NCBI RefSeq assembly: GCF_900114035.1
Contig: NZ_FORP01000010.1
Span: forward strand, 124,001 to 188,000
Origin: Amycolatopsis sacchari
GTDB taxonomy: Bacteria; Actinomycetota; Actinomycetes; Mycobacteriales; Pseudonocardiaceae
Reading direction: 5' to 3'
Length of the DNA stretch: 64,000 bases
The notes under the pieces were generated by a model, which had not been told where the DNA came from, did no database searches, and saw only the letters and a program-made list of their open reading frames with translations. Position numbers and translations under genes: made by a program. Each line of letters opens with the position of its first letter. Within the stretch, counting starts at the first letter, position 1. Shown here in pieces: positions 26,027 through 34,246 of the stretch.

Positions 26027-27165
26027 TCGTCGTCCTCGTCTCGGGAACCGCTCCGCCGGGTCGGGACGAACCTGCGGCGCGGCGGTTCGAGCGGGGTCAC
26101 CACCACCGGGGGTCGTGGTGGGCTGGGTTCGGGATCGTAGACCTCCTCGGGCTCCAGCTCGGGCAGGCCCGTCACCCTCGGCACCAGCGCGGTGGACGCG
26201 GGCGGCGCCTCGGCGGGCGGGCGGGCGGCGAGCGCGGCACCCCGGCAGGCGGGCGTCGCGGGATCGGGGTCGACGACGACGCGGCAGTCCAGCACTTCCT
26301 CCGCCAGCCGTCCGGCGAGCGGGATCCGCGCGGTGCCGCCGACGAGCAGGGCCGCCGACAGCTGCTCGTACCGCCGCAGCGGCGTGAGCGCGAGCCTCAG
26401 GTACGGCTCGGCCAGCCGTTCGAACTCCGTGCGGGTGAGCCGGCCCGGCAGGTCCACTTCCGGCGACGACGAGAGCAGCTCCTTGGCTTCGACGCACGCG
26501 TCGTGCAGCTGCGCCGCCTCACCGCCGAAGCGCGCCACCGCGTGCTCGGTCAGCACGTCGTCGAGCGGGGGCGCGAGCTGCTCGTCGGAGCTGACCAGTT
26601 CGAACGTCGCCGCCGCACGCCGCAGCAACGCCGTGTCGACGTACTCGCCACCCAGCCGGCACACCCCGAGCAGGCTGCCCGGCTCGACCCGCTCCCGCAC
26701 GAACAGGCTCTCGGCCGCCGCGATCGGGGTGGGCAGCAACAACGCACCGGGCAGGCCGGCCTCGGCGAGCGCGTCATGCAGCAACCGCCGCCGGTGCCCG
26801 CCCCAGCCCGGGGGGTGGGTGAGGGCGATCCGGTCCGCCTCAACACCCTCGGCCTCCGCGACCTCGTCGGCCACCCAGCCCGCGACGACCGCGGTCAGCG
26901 CCTCCGGCCGGTACAGCTCGTCGCCCAGCAGCAGGGGCACGTCGTCGCCGATGCGGCGCGCGAAACCCCGCGCGCTCCGGCCGGGCTCGGCCAGCGCGCG
27001 GCGGCGTGCCTCCGGTCCGGCGACGACTGTCGCGTCCGGCGCGACGTGCAGCACCGACTCGAGCGAGCACACCACCTCGGGCTCGCCCCAGACCTCTCCC
27101 GCGCGGCGGCAGACGGCGGCCTTGATCCGGGTGCCGCCGAGGTCGATACCGAGGACGTAACGCAT
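26023..27165 (-). CDS. Hsp70-family (actin-fold ATPase) protein
   Basis: A 380-residue protein with the DnaK-type ATPase only: phosphate 1 loop YVLGIDLGGTRIKAAV at the start, ALTHPPGWGGHRRRLLHDAL in the middle, phosphate 2 region LGVCRLGGEYVDTALL, adenosine loop ALLVGGTARIPL. The substrate-binding domain of DnaK is missing and is replaced by a Pro/Glu/Arg-rich tail of about 60 residues. Such short Hsp70-like proteins are common beside LuxR-type ATPase regulators in actinomycetes and may sense or gate the partner's activity. ATG 27165 has GGAGG ten bases upstream. Confidence 0.83.
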   Translation of the reverse strand: MRYVLGIDLGGTRIKAAVCRRAGEVWGEPEVVCSLESVLHVAPDATVVAGPEARRRALAEPGRSARGFARRIGDDVPLLLGDELYRPEALTAVVAGWVADEVAEAEGVEADRIALTHPPGWGGHRRRLLHDALAEAGLPGALLLPTPIAAAESLFVRERVEPGSLLGVCRLGGEYVDTALLRRAAATFELVSSDEQLAPPLDDVLTEHAVARFGGEAAQLHDACVEAKELLSSSPEVDLPGRLTRTEFERLAEPYLRLALTPLRRYEQLSAALLVGGTARIPLAGRLAEEVLDCRVVVDPDPATPACRGAALAARPPAEAPPASTALVPRVTGLPELEPEEVYDPEPSPPRPPVVVTPLEPPRRRFVPTRRSGSRDEDDE

Positions 27166-27224
27166 TCGAGTGCTGCCTCCTAGGAGTCGTCCTTTCGTAC
27201 CAAAGGCCGCCGTTCGGGTCACAT

Positions 27225-27330
27225 CCCCTAATCCCCTAACCCGCTCGTGTCCCGTGGTCCCCACCGGGACCCGGCACGATCCCCGATGGCAGGACCTGCG
27301 GGAATACCTAGATTGACTCGAAGTTGTCCG
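27225..27330. promoter_or_regulatory. Divergent ini-locus control region
   Basis: The 216 bases between the Hsp70-like and iniB starts contain a perfect inverted repeat GGTCCC-CACC-GGGACC (27256-27271) and a direct repeat of CCCCTAA (ATCCCCTAATCCCCTAACCC, about 27224-27243). Either could bind the LuxR-type regulator encoded in the locus. A possible -10 (TACCTAGAT) lies near 27307. All are by eye. Confidence 0.4.
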
Positions 27331-27381
27331 GCCGGTGCCGGACGCCCTCGTGAGACCGACCCCTAGATACCGGAGACCTCG

Positions 27382-28908
27382 TTGTCCCACCCCGCCCAGA
27401 ACCTGCACGACTTCGTGCTGAACCTGCTGACCGACGACGCCGCCCGGTCCGTGTTCGCCGCCGACCCGACTGCCGCGCTCGAGCGCGCCGGGCTGAGCGA
27501 CGTGACGCCGCAGGACATCCAGGAAGTCGCCCCGCTCGTCGCCGACTACGCGCCGGCCAACGCCGCGGCCTCGCTCGAGTCCGTGCTCTCCACCCTGCCC
27601 ACCGGTGAGGGCCTGCAGGACACGATCGCGCACCTGACCGCCGTCGCCGACGCCGCGGACGCCGCCGGGGTCCTCCCCTCGCTGGACGCCCCCGAGCGCC
27701 AGCTGCCGGTTTCGGCCCCCACGCTCAGCGGGCTGCCGGTCGCCACGCCGGAGCTGGGCAGCACCCTGCCGCTCGGGCTGCCCGAGCTGGGCCAGCAGCT
27801 GCCGGAGCTGGGCAACACGCTGCCCGTCGGGGACCTGCCGCTGGACAGCTCGCTGCTCGGCAACCTCCCCCTCGACGGCTCCGCGCTCGGCGACCTGCCG
27901 CTCGGCGACCTCCCGCTCGACGGTTCCGCGCTGAGCGGCCTGCCCCTCGACGCGGCCAAGTCCGACGGCCTGCCGATCGCCACCAGCGGCATCGAGGGCC
28001 TCAACACCCCGCAGGTGAGCGGCCTGCCCGTCTCGACCCCCGAGCTGGACCTGCCGCTCCTCGGCAAGGTGGAGACCTCGACCAGCGGCACCGGCGACGG
28101 CTTCGCCGGCACCGCGACCTATGAGGGTGACGCGGCCACGGGTGCCGCGGGCGTCGCCGCGGCCGACGACAGCCTGGCGGTCGCGGGTACCACCCAGTCG
28201 AAGCTCGGTTACGTGGCCGGCAGCGGGATCGCCGGTGCGGACACCCTCGCGGGCGGCCTGCAGAGCGAGTCCGGCCTCGGCTCGTACGGCGTCAGCGCCG
28301 AGGGCAGCCCGGCCTCCCTGCCGGACTTCGGCACCGTGACCGACCTGGGCGAGAGCCTGGACTCCGACGCGCTGGCGAAGAGCGCCCCGGCCGCCGGCAC
28401 CCTGGCCGACTACGTCTCCTCCGGCGGCGAGCTGCTGGGTGAGCACGTCGAGGCCGCCTCGACGACCATCGGTGGCTACCTCACCGGTGTCAGCACCCCC
28501 ACCGGCGACCTGCGGGCGACCAACGCCCTCACCGACGCCGGCGAGCGGGGCAACGACGCGATCCAGGACGCGGCGAACCACGCCTCGGACCAGGTCTCGC
28601 AGCACGTGCCCGCGACCCCGGCGCTGCCCGCGCCGGAGCTGCCCACCGACCTGCCCACGCACCTGCCCGCCGACCTGCCGGTCCACGTGCAGGCCGAGCT
28701 GCCCGGTGGGCTGCCGCACCTGCCGGTCGCGAACCCGATGCCGCAGGCGGGCGACCTGGAGCACGCTCTGTCCGCGCAGCCGCTGAGCGACTCGGTGGAC
28801 GTGTCCCACAACCCCGTCAGCGACGCGACCAGCGCCCTCGACCACTCGCCGCTGTCCCAGGTCACCGACCTCGGCGGCCTCACCGACGACCTGCCTTTCG
28901 GCCACTGA
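27382..28908 (+). CDS. iniB: IniB-like protein
   Basis: A 508-residue protein. The first ~70 residues form the IniB N-terminal domain (LHDFVLNLLTDDAARSVFAA, then ALERAGLSDVTPQDIQEVAP). The rest is low complexity: residues ~115-230 are built from Leu-Pro-Leu-(D/G) repeats such as LPLDGSALGDLPLGDLPL, followed by Gly/Ser/Ala-rich and another Pro/Leu-rich block near 410-455. IniB heads the iniBAC operon in mycobacteria, induced by cell-wall inhibitors. Start is TTG with CGGAGA five bases upstream. Two strong hairpins separate it from iniA, which may lower expression of the GTPases. Confidence 0.83.
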   Translation: MSHPAQNLHDFVLNLLTDDAARSVFAADPTAALERAGLSDVTPQDIQEVAPLVADYAPANAAASLESVLSTLPTGEGLQDTIAHLTAVADAADAAGVLPSLDAPERQLPVSAPTLSGLPVATPELGSTLPLGLPELGQQLPELGNTLPVGDLPLDSSLLGNLPLDGSALGDLPLGDLPLDGSALSGLPLDAAKSDGLPIATSGIEGLNTPQVSGLPVSTPELDLPLLGKVETSTSGTGDGFAGTATYEGDAATGAAGVAAADDSLAVAGTTQSKLGYVAGSGIAGADTLAGGLQSESGLGSYGVSAEGSPASLPDFGTVTDLGESLDSDALAKSAPAAGTLADYVSSGGELLGEHVEAASTTIGGYLTGVSTPTGDLRATNALTDAGERGNDAIQDAANHASDQVSQHVPATPALPAPELPTDLPTHLPADLPVHVQAELPGGLPHLPVANPMPQAGDLEHALSAQPLSDSVDVSHNPVSDATSALDHSPLSQVTDLGGLTDDLPFGH

Positions 28909-28921
28909 CCGCGCCCAGTGT

Positions 28922-28975
28922 GGCGGGCGGTGTTCTCGCCAGTGCCCTCCCTACGGGGTGAGAACACCGCCCGCC
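28922..28975 (+). terminator. 16-bp hairpin after iniB
   Basis: GGCGGGCGGTGTTCTC (28922-28937) pairs perfectly with GAGAACACCGCCCGCC (28960-28975) around a 22-base loop, 14 bases after the iniB stop. No T-run follows. It probably slows or processes the transcript between iniB and iniA. Confidence 0.65.
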
Positions 28976-28985
28976 GGTCGTACTG

Positions 28986-29021
28986 ACGGCGGGGGTTCGT
29001 CGCAAGACGGACCCCCGCCGT
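28986..29021 (+). terminator. 16-bp GCAA-loop hairpin before iniA, T-containing tail
   Basis: ACGGCGGGGGTTCGTC (28986-29001), the tetraloop GCAA, and GACGGACCCCCGCCGT (29006-29021) form a 16-bp stem with one G-T wobble, followed by TTTCCATTTC. With the preceding hairpin it makes a double barrier between iniB and the dynamin genes. Confidence 0.7.
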
Positions 29022-29060
29022 TTCCATTTCGTGACCGGACAGGGCACACTGCTGCCCGTG

Positions 29061-30863
29061 ATGGCACCGCCCTGGCTCGAAGTGCTGGACGACACCGTCC
29101 GCGCCTGCGCCACCCACCGGCGCGCGGATCTCGTCGAGCGGCTGAGCACGCGGAGATCCCGGCTGCTGGATCCGAAGCTCCGCGTCGTCGTCATCGGCGA
29201 GGCGGGACAGGGCAAGAGCCAGCTGATCAACGCCCTGCTCAACGCCCCCGTGTGCGCGGTCGGCGACGACCGGACCACCGAGGTCCCCGCCCTGATCGAG
29301 CACGCCGAGACCCCGACCGCGGCCGTGGTGACGGCCCGCCCGCGCGCCATCGCAAGCTCCTCGCGCACGTCTGTGGCGGTCGAGGACGTGACGGCCGAGG
29401 CGAACCGCGAAGCCCGCTCCGCCTCCGGCGCTCCGGTAGTCCGCACGGAGATCGGCCTGCCGAGGGCCCTGCTGGCCGGCGGGCTCGCGCTCGTCGACTC
29501 GCCCGCCCCGGCCGCGCTGGACACCGTGCGGGAGATGGCCGCGGACGCCGTGGTGATGGCCACCGACGCGACGAGTGAGCTGTCCGGCACGGAGGTCCGC
29601 CTGCTCGAACAGGTCGCGCGGCTGTGCCCGACGATCGTCGTGGCCCTCACCAAGATCGATCTCGTCCCGGGCTGGCGTGCCGTGGCCGAGCGGACGCGCG
29701 CCCGCCTCGTCGAGGGCGGCCTGCTCGCCACGGTGCTGCCCGTGTCCGCGACGCTGCGGCTGGCCGCCGCCCGCACCGGCGACAAGGCCCTCAACGAGGA
29801 ATCCGGGTTCGCGGACCTGATCCGCTTCCTGCACCAGGGCCTGCTGGGCCAGGCGGACCTGCTCGCCCGCCGCTCGGTCGCCGCGGTGACCGCGCTGACC
29901 GTCGACTCGCTGCTCGGCCCGCTGCAGGAGGAGTTCGCCGCGACGCAGCGCGCCGCGAACACCGAAGCCGTCGCACGCTGGCACAACGAGGGCCGCAGGC
30001 TGGAACGGCTGCAGCGCGACGCGAGCCGCTGGCAGACGATGCTCTCCGACGAGGTGTCCGACCTGCTGTCGGACGTCGAGTTCGACCTGCGGGACCGCAC
30101 GCGCCGGATCCTGGTGGAGGTCGACGAGTACTTCGACGCGGCCGACCCCGCGAAGACGTGGGACGAGTTCGAGGTCTGGCTCCGGGAGAACCTGACGGCG
30201 GTCGCCGAGACGAACTCCGAATGGCTGCTCGACCGGTTCGAGTGGATCGCGCGGAAACTGGCCCGCCAGCTCGCGCCCCACCGGCCCGACGCGGTGCCCG
30301 ACTCGCTGCCGCGCGAGGTGCCCGCGGACGCCGTGGGCGACCTGCGGATGCCCCGGGTGGAGCGGTTCGGCGTGGGCCAGAAGCTGTTCGTCGGTATGCG
30401 CGGCTCGTACAGCGGGCTGCTGATGTTCGGCCTCGCGACCACGATCGCGGGCCTGCCGCTGATCAACCCGATCTCGCTCGGCGCGGGTGCGGCGTTCGGC
30501 GCCAAGAGCGTGCTCGAAGAGCGGGGCAACCGGCTCAAGCGCAGGCAGGCCGCCGCGAAGACCGCAGCCCACCGGTACGTCGACGACTTCTTCCTGACCT
30601 ACGGCAAGCACAGCAAGGACACCGCGCGGCAGATCCACCGCGCGCTGCGCGACCGGCTCACGGCCGTGGCCGACGAGCTGCGGGCCGAGATCACCGAGTC
30701 CGCGAAGTCGATCAAGCAGGTCATCGACACCGACACGGCGCAGCGCACGGCACGTGCGAACGAGATCCGCCGCAGCATCGAGGAGCTGGCCGGGCTCCGG
30801 CAGCGGGCGCAGTCGCTCGGCGCGACCAGGGCGGTCCAGGTGCCGCGGGGGCTCACCGCGTGA
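29061..30863 (+). CDS. iniA: dynamin-like GTPase IniA
   Basis: A 600-residue bacterial dynamin-like protein. G1 loop VVIGEAGQGKSQLINALL (about 46-60), G3 LVDSPAP in place of DxxG, G4 ALTKIDL near 200, then long helices, a hydrophobic paddle region near 450-475 (GLLMFGLATTIAGLPLINPI) and a coiled-coil C-terminus. Mycobacterial IniA remodels membrane and supports survival under isoniazid. The start is uncertain: ATG 29061 and GTG 29058 are adjacent and without a good ribosome site. Its stop overlaps the iniC start (GTGA), indicating a coupled pair. Confidence 0.85.
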   Translation: MAPPWLEVLDDTVRACATHRRADLVERLSTRRSRLLDPKLRVVVIGEAGQGKSQLINALLNAPVCAVGDDRTTEVPALIEHAETPTAAVVTARPRAIASSSRTSVAVEDVTAEANREARSASGAPVVRTEIGLPRALLAGGLALVDSPAPAALDTVREMAADAVVMATDATSELSGTEVRLLEQVARLCPTIVVALTKIDLVPGWRAVAERTRARLVEGGLLATVLPVSATLRLAAARTGDKALNEESGFADLIRFLHQGLLGQADLLARRSVAAVTALTVDSLLGPLQEEFAATQRAANTEAVARWHNEGRRLERLQRDASRWQTMLSDEVSDLLSDVEFDLRDRTRRILVEVDEYFDAADPAKTWDEFEVWLRENLTAVAETNSEWLLDRFEWIARKLARQLAPHRPDAVPDSLPREVPADAVGDLRMPRVERFGVGQKLFVGMRGSYSGLLMFGLATTIAGLPLINPISLGAGAAFGAKSVLEERGNRLKRRQAAAKTAAHRYVDDFFLTYGKHSKDTARQIHRALRDRLTAVADELRAEITESAKSIKQVIDTDTAQRTARANEIRRSIEELAGLRQRAQSLGATRAVQVPRGLTA

Positions 30864-32110
30864 ACCTCGCGGCACAGACCCGGCTGCTGCTGGAACAGGC
30901 CTACGACGCGTACCGGGACAGCCCGCGCGCCGCCTCCTGGCTGGGCAGGCACCTCGACCGGTTCTCCGACCCGCTGCGCCTCGCCGTCGTGGGCGGTCCG
31001 GCGACGGGCAAGTCGACGATGGTGAGCGCGATCGCCGGGCAGGAGCTGTCCGGGCAGGGCGACGGGATGCGCTGGTTCCGCGCCGCGCCGAGCCGCTCGC
31101 AGAACGAGCTGACGCTCATCGACACGCCCGCGATCGACGAGCACGCCACCCCCCAGACCATCGAGGGGATCTGCGCGGAAGCGGACGCGGTGCTGTACCT
31201 GGTGCGGCATCCGCACAACGCCGACCTCGGCTTCCTGCACACGTTGCAGGACCACGCGATCGCGCGTGCTTCGGCGGTCAACTCGGTCGTCGTGCTGTCG
31301 CGGGCCGACGAGCTGGGCGGCGGCCGGGTGGACGCGTTGATCTCCGCCCGCCAGATCGCCCGCCGCTACCGGCGCGAGCCGGAGCTGCGTGGCCTGTGCC
31401 AGGACGTCGTGCCGGTCGCGGGGTTGCTCGCCGCGGGCGGGCGCACCCTGCGGGAGGCCGAGTTCGACGCGCTGGTGGACCTCGCCGCCGTGCCGAAGGC
31501 CGAGCTGGAGCCGCAGTTGCTGTCGGCCGACCGCTTCCTCGCCTCGACCGGGCAGCCGGGTGCGGTGCTGCTCGAACGGTTCGGCCTGTTCGGCGTGCGG
31601 CTGGCGATCACGCTCATCCGCCGCGGCGCGCAGACCCTGCCGTCACTGGCGGCGCAGCTCGTGCCCCGCAGCGGGCTCGCCGAGCTGCGCGACTCGATCG
31701 ACCAGTACTTCACCGAGCGCGAGGAGGTGCTCAAGGCGCGTTCCGCGCTGCTGGGGCTGGAAGTGGTGCTGCGCATGGAACCCCGGCCCGCGACGCCCGC
31801 GCTGGCCGCGGAGCTGGAGCGGGTCGTGGTGAGCGCGCACGAGTTCCGCGAGCTGCGCCTGCTGGCGGCGTTGCGGACGGGGCGGATCGCGCTGCCGCCG
31901 GAGCTCGCCGCGGAGGCGGTGCGGCTCCTGGGCGGGCACGGCACGGGGATCGCGGAGCGGCTGGGCGGCGACGGGTCGCAGCACGCTGTGCTCGACGCGA
32001 TCCGGCGGTGGCGGGAGCTGGCGGAACGGCCGGGGGCCGGCACGGGTGAACGGCGCGCGGCGGCCGTGGTGGTGCGCAGCTGCGAGGCGCTGGCGGCGGG
32101 ACCGCTGTGA
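30860..32110 (+). CDS. iniC: dynamin-like GTPase IniC
   Basis: A 416-residue partner GTPase. P-loop VVGGPATGKSTMVSAIAG (about 43-60), switch region TLIDTPAID (G3), VVVLSRADELGGG (G4-like), then a helical half with hydrophobic LFGVRLAITLIRRG near 240. It is shorter than IniA and may form a hetero-complex with it at the membrane, as with paired bacterial dynamins. It starts by GTGA overlap with iniA and is followed by a strong bidirectional hairpin. Confidence 0.85.
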   Translation: MNLAAQTRLLLEQAYDAYRDSPRAASWLGRHLDRFSDPLRLAVVGGPATGKSTMVSAIAGQELSGQGDGMRWFRAAPSRSQNELTLIDTPAIDEHATPQTIEGICAEADAVLYLVRHPHNADLGFLHTLQDHAIARASAVNSVVVLSRADELGGGRVDALISARQIARRYRREPELRGLCQDVVPVAGLLAAGGRTLREAEFDALVDLAAVPKAELEPQLLSADRFLASTGQPGAVLLERFGLFGVRLAITLIRRGAQTLPSLAAQLVPRSGLAELRDSIDQYFTEREEVLKARSALLGLEVVLRMEPRPATPALAAELERVVVSAHEFRELRLLAALRTGRIALPPELAAEAVRLLGGHGTGIAERLGGDGSQHAVLDAIRRWRELAERPGAGTGERRAAAVVVRSCEALAAGPL

Positions 32111-32114
32111 AGTG

Positions 32115-32139
32115 GCGCGGCAACAGGCTGTTGCCGCGC
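32115..32139. terminator. Bidirectional hairpin after iniC
   Basis: GCGCGGCAACA (32115-32125), loop GGC, TGTTGCCGCGC (32129-32139): a perfect 11-bp stem in the 33-base gap between the convergent iniC and the small peptide gene. It can end transcription from both sides. Confidence 0.75.
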
Positions 32140-32143
32140 GGGT

Positions 32144-32341
32144 TCACTCCTGCGGTGCGGCCGGTTTGAAGTAGACGGTGCCGCCGCCGGTGGGCATGCG
32201 GCGGAAGAAATCCACCCGGGTGACCGGGCGGCCGGCGGGCTGCTGCCCGACCGCGGGGTGCTCGCCGGGCCCGCCCGGTCGCGTGACCGGCTCGCCGGGC
32301 CGCGTGCCGGTTCTGCGAGAGGGCTCCCACTGCGCTGCCAT
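32144..32341 (-). CDS. small 65-residue protein, possible RiPP precursor (speculative)
   Basis: A short ORF with a very good ribosome site (AAGGAG, four bases before ATG). The product is Arg/Pro/Gly-rich in the first 40 residues and ends with VDFFRRMPTGGGTVYFKPAA followed by PQE. It is not a known family to me. It lies 198 bases downstream of, and on the same strand as, the HExxH-type enzyme gene; enzymes of that kind modify ribosomal peptides, so the C-terminal aromatic/Lys/Pro segment could be a core peptide. This link is inference from position only. Confidence 0.55.
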   Translation of the reverse strand: MAAQWEPSRRTGTRPGEPVTRPGGPGEHPAVGQQPAGRPVTRVDFFRRMPTGGGTVYFKPAAPQE

Positions 32342-32539
32342 CGCGCTCCTTAACCGATTCGGGGAATTCCGTGCGATGTGGACAGTACTCCGCCGGTGCG
32401 CCAGTCCGCCCGCGCCCCGCCCCCGGTCAATTCGGCCGCGAAAACCGTTGGCGCAGCGCGAACCCGGGCTGACTTCGGGTGACGGATAACCGTTACCGGC
32501 ATTGCCGAACCCCCTGCTCCCTCGAACGTGTCACCCCGA

Positions 32540-33748
32540 TCAGGGGAGACGGTGCACCAGCGCCGACCGCACGAGGTGCGCGAGCGCGACGGCCTGTTCC
32601 GGGGCCAGCGCGTCCGCGGACAAGGGCTCCTTTTCCAGTCTCCGCACGATTTCCGCGGCGTCCTGTGCCAGCCAGTGCAGTTGCGGCGGGCTGCCGGGGC
32701 GCGCGGCGAGGACGCGTCCGGTCGCGGCCATCCGCGCGAGCCGCACGAGCGGATCGAGAACGTAACGCCCCGCGGGCGCGGTTTCCCCGGGAATTTCCGG
32801 CGGATTTCCCTCCGCACGCAAAAATGTGCGGAGCAGCCACCGCGCGTCCCCTTCGAGGGCGTCCTCGGCGCCCAGCAGCCACCGCCCGATTTCGGTTTCC
32901 CTCGCCCTGGCGGAGAGCAGCAGCGAATTCTCCCCCAGCAGCCCGGTTTCCCCGCGGCGCACGACCTCTTCAGCGAACTGCGCGAGGCACGCGTAGGCGT
33001 GGAACGCGGCGACGACCTGTTCCACCGGCCAGCTCGCCCCGGACCACGACGGACGGAAGATCCGGTCCCGCGACAGGTCCTCGGCGAGGAAGTCGTGCGT
33101 GATGGCGAGGTCGAAGAACTTCTGGTGCGCGCCTTCGTGCACCAGTGCCTCCGCGACGTCGTACGCGCACGCCGGCTCGTCGATCAGGATCAGCCCGGGG
33201 AACAACCGCGAGGAGGCCGACACCAGGCCGCGCGAGGTGTCCCTGTCGAGCACGACGAGCAAACCCGTGTGCGGCACCAGGTCCGCGGCGAGCCGGGGGA
33301 TGACTTCGGCCGCCTTCGCCAGCCCGGCCTGGACGAGCGTCAGCGCCCGGTGGTGCCGTTCGCCGTCGGCTTCCGTCAGCGGCCGCGGCGGCGGGCCGGG
33401 AATGCCGCTCTGCGCGTGCACGACCGACAACGCGCCGGCGAGGCGGTCCCCGGCCTGCGCGCCGGTCGCGACGTCCAGGCGCAGGGGCCCGGCGTGCAGG
33501 CGCGTGATCACGTCGTCGAGCGAGTCGTCGGCCGTGGGGTCGAAGGTGCTCCGGCCCGCCAGCGCCTCGCCGACGCGGAACCGGAACAGGGGGTTGTCGA
33601 GCTGGTCGTCGGACCGGGTGCAGGGCGCCGAGGCGCACACCTCGACGGCCAGCCGGTACAGCGCCCGGCGCTCGGCGAGGAGCGCGTCCGCGGGCGCGAG
33701 CGCCGCGTGGACTTCGGTCGCATCCGGCCAATCGGAACTGAGAGTCAT
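32540..33748 (-). CDS. HExxH-motif protein (alpha-ketoglutarate HExxH peptide hydroxylase-like)
   Basis: A 402-residue protein. The metal site is ALVHEGAHQKFFDL (His 204, Glu 205, His 208), preceded by LFPGLILIDEP and followed by a conserved-looking VVAAFHAYACLAQF helix that can give the third ligand. This matches the 'HEXXH motif domain' found with RiPP clusters and recently recognised as alpha-ketoglutarate-dependent beta-hydroxylases, not peptidases. The C-terminal part is helical and Ala/Arg/Leu-rich. No radical-SAM, transporter or peptidase gene is adjacent; the nearest partner is the 65-residue peptide gene downstream. ATG 33748 is chosen on domain grounds; the ribosome site is weak. 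Confidence 0.72.
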   Translation of the reverse strand: MTLSSDWPDATEVHAALAPADALLAERRALYRLAVEVCASAPCTRSDDQLDNPLFRFRVGEALAGRSTFDPTADDSLDDVITRLHAGPLRLDVATGAQAGDRLAGALSVVHAQSGIPGPPPRPLTEADGERHHRALTLVQAGLAKAAEVIPRLAADLVPHTGLLVVLDRDTSRGLVSASSRLFPGLILIDEPACAYDVAEALVHEGAHQKFFDLAITHDFLAEDLSRDRIFRPSWSGASWPVEQVVAAFHAYACLAQFAEEVVRRGETGLLGENSLLLSARARETEIGRWLLGAEDALEGDARWLLRTFLRAEGNPPEIPGETAPAGRYVLDPLVRLARMAATGRVLAARPGSPPQLHWLAQDAAEIVRRLEKEPLSADALAPEQAVALAHLVRSALVHRLP

Positions 33749-33825
33749 CCTGCGGCTTCCACCTTGAACGAGAGGTGATCCCCGACCGCGACAAGGTACG
33801 CCGCCCACCGGGTTCCCACATCTCC

Positions 33826-33862
33826 GGGGACATGTCAGACAACAGATCACCGACATGTCCCC
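33826..33862. promoter_or_regulatory. Paired GGGGACATGTC inverted repeat upstream of HExxH gene
   Basis: GGGGACATGTC (33826-33836) and GACATGTCCCC (33852-33862) are perfect 11-base inverted arms with a 15-base spacer. Each arm contains the palindrome GACATGTC, so two identical sites are centred 23 bases apart. This fits a two-site operator or a terminator for the convergent 52-residue gene. Confidence 0.5.
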
Positions 33863-33883
33863 CGAACGGCCGTCAGCGTGCGA

Positions 33884-34042
33884 TCAGACGGCCCCGCCGA
33901 GCAAGGAGACGATCTGCACCAGGCCGAGCACCGCGAGCGTGAGCCCCGCGGTCACGGTCATGACCAGAATCGTGCGCCAGCCGATCATCGCGACCGCAAG
34001 GGCCACCAGGAAGATGACTATCAGCAGGTTTTGCGAGTTCAC
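33884..34042 (-). CDS. small two-helix membrane protein
   Basis: A 52-residue protein made of two hydrophobic helices (LLIVIFLVALAVAMIGW and ILVMTVTAGLTLAVLGLVQI) joined by a short turn. GTG at 34042 follows GAGGAGG by about eight bases; another GTG is one codon upstream. The function is unknown; it resembles small proteins that modulate membrane complexes. It is divergent from a GntR regulator whose putative operators lie between them. Confidence 0.6.
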   Translation of the reverse strand: MNSQNLLIVIFLVALAVAMIGWRTILVMTVTAGLTLAVLGLVQIVSLLGGAV

Positions 34043-34145
34043 CACGACACCTCCTCGGTTGCTGCCGAGCCGGCACCGGGGGTTGGGGTTGCCAGCCCTT
34101 GTCCGCCTCGGTGTAACGAGCATGCTTGTCTAGTCTGTTGTCTGT

Positions 34146-34185
34146 CAAGTAACAACTTGCTGACTGACAACTTGCGTCCGTTGTC
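34146..34185. promoter_or_regulatory. Candidate GntR operators
   Basis: Two inverted repeats lie in the divergent region: CAAGT-AACA-ACTTG (34146-34159) and GACAAC-(8)-GTTGTC (34166-34185). The surrounding DNA is AT-richer than average (TTGTCTAGTCTGTTGTCTGT). They sit 60-100 bases before the GntR gene and could mediate its autoregulation and control of the small membrane protein gene. Confidence 0.45.
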
Positions 34186-34246
34186 CGCCAGGAGTTACAG
34201 TTCCTGGAACGCTCGGGGAACCCCTAGAGACTCGAGAAGGCTGCTC

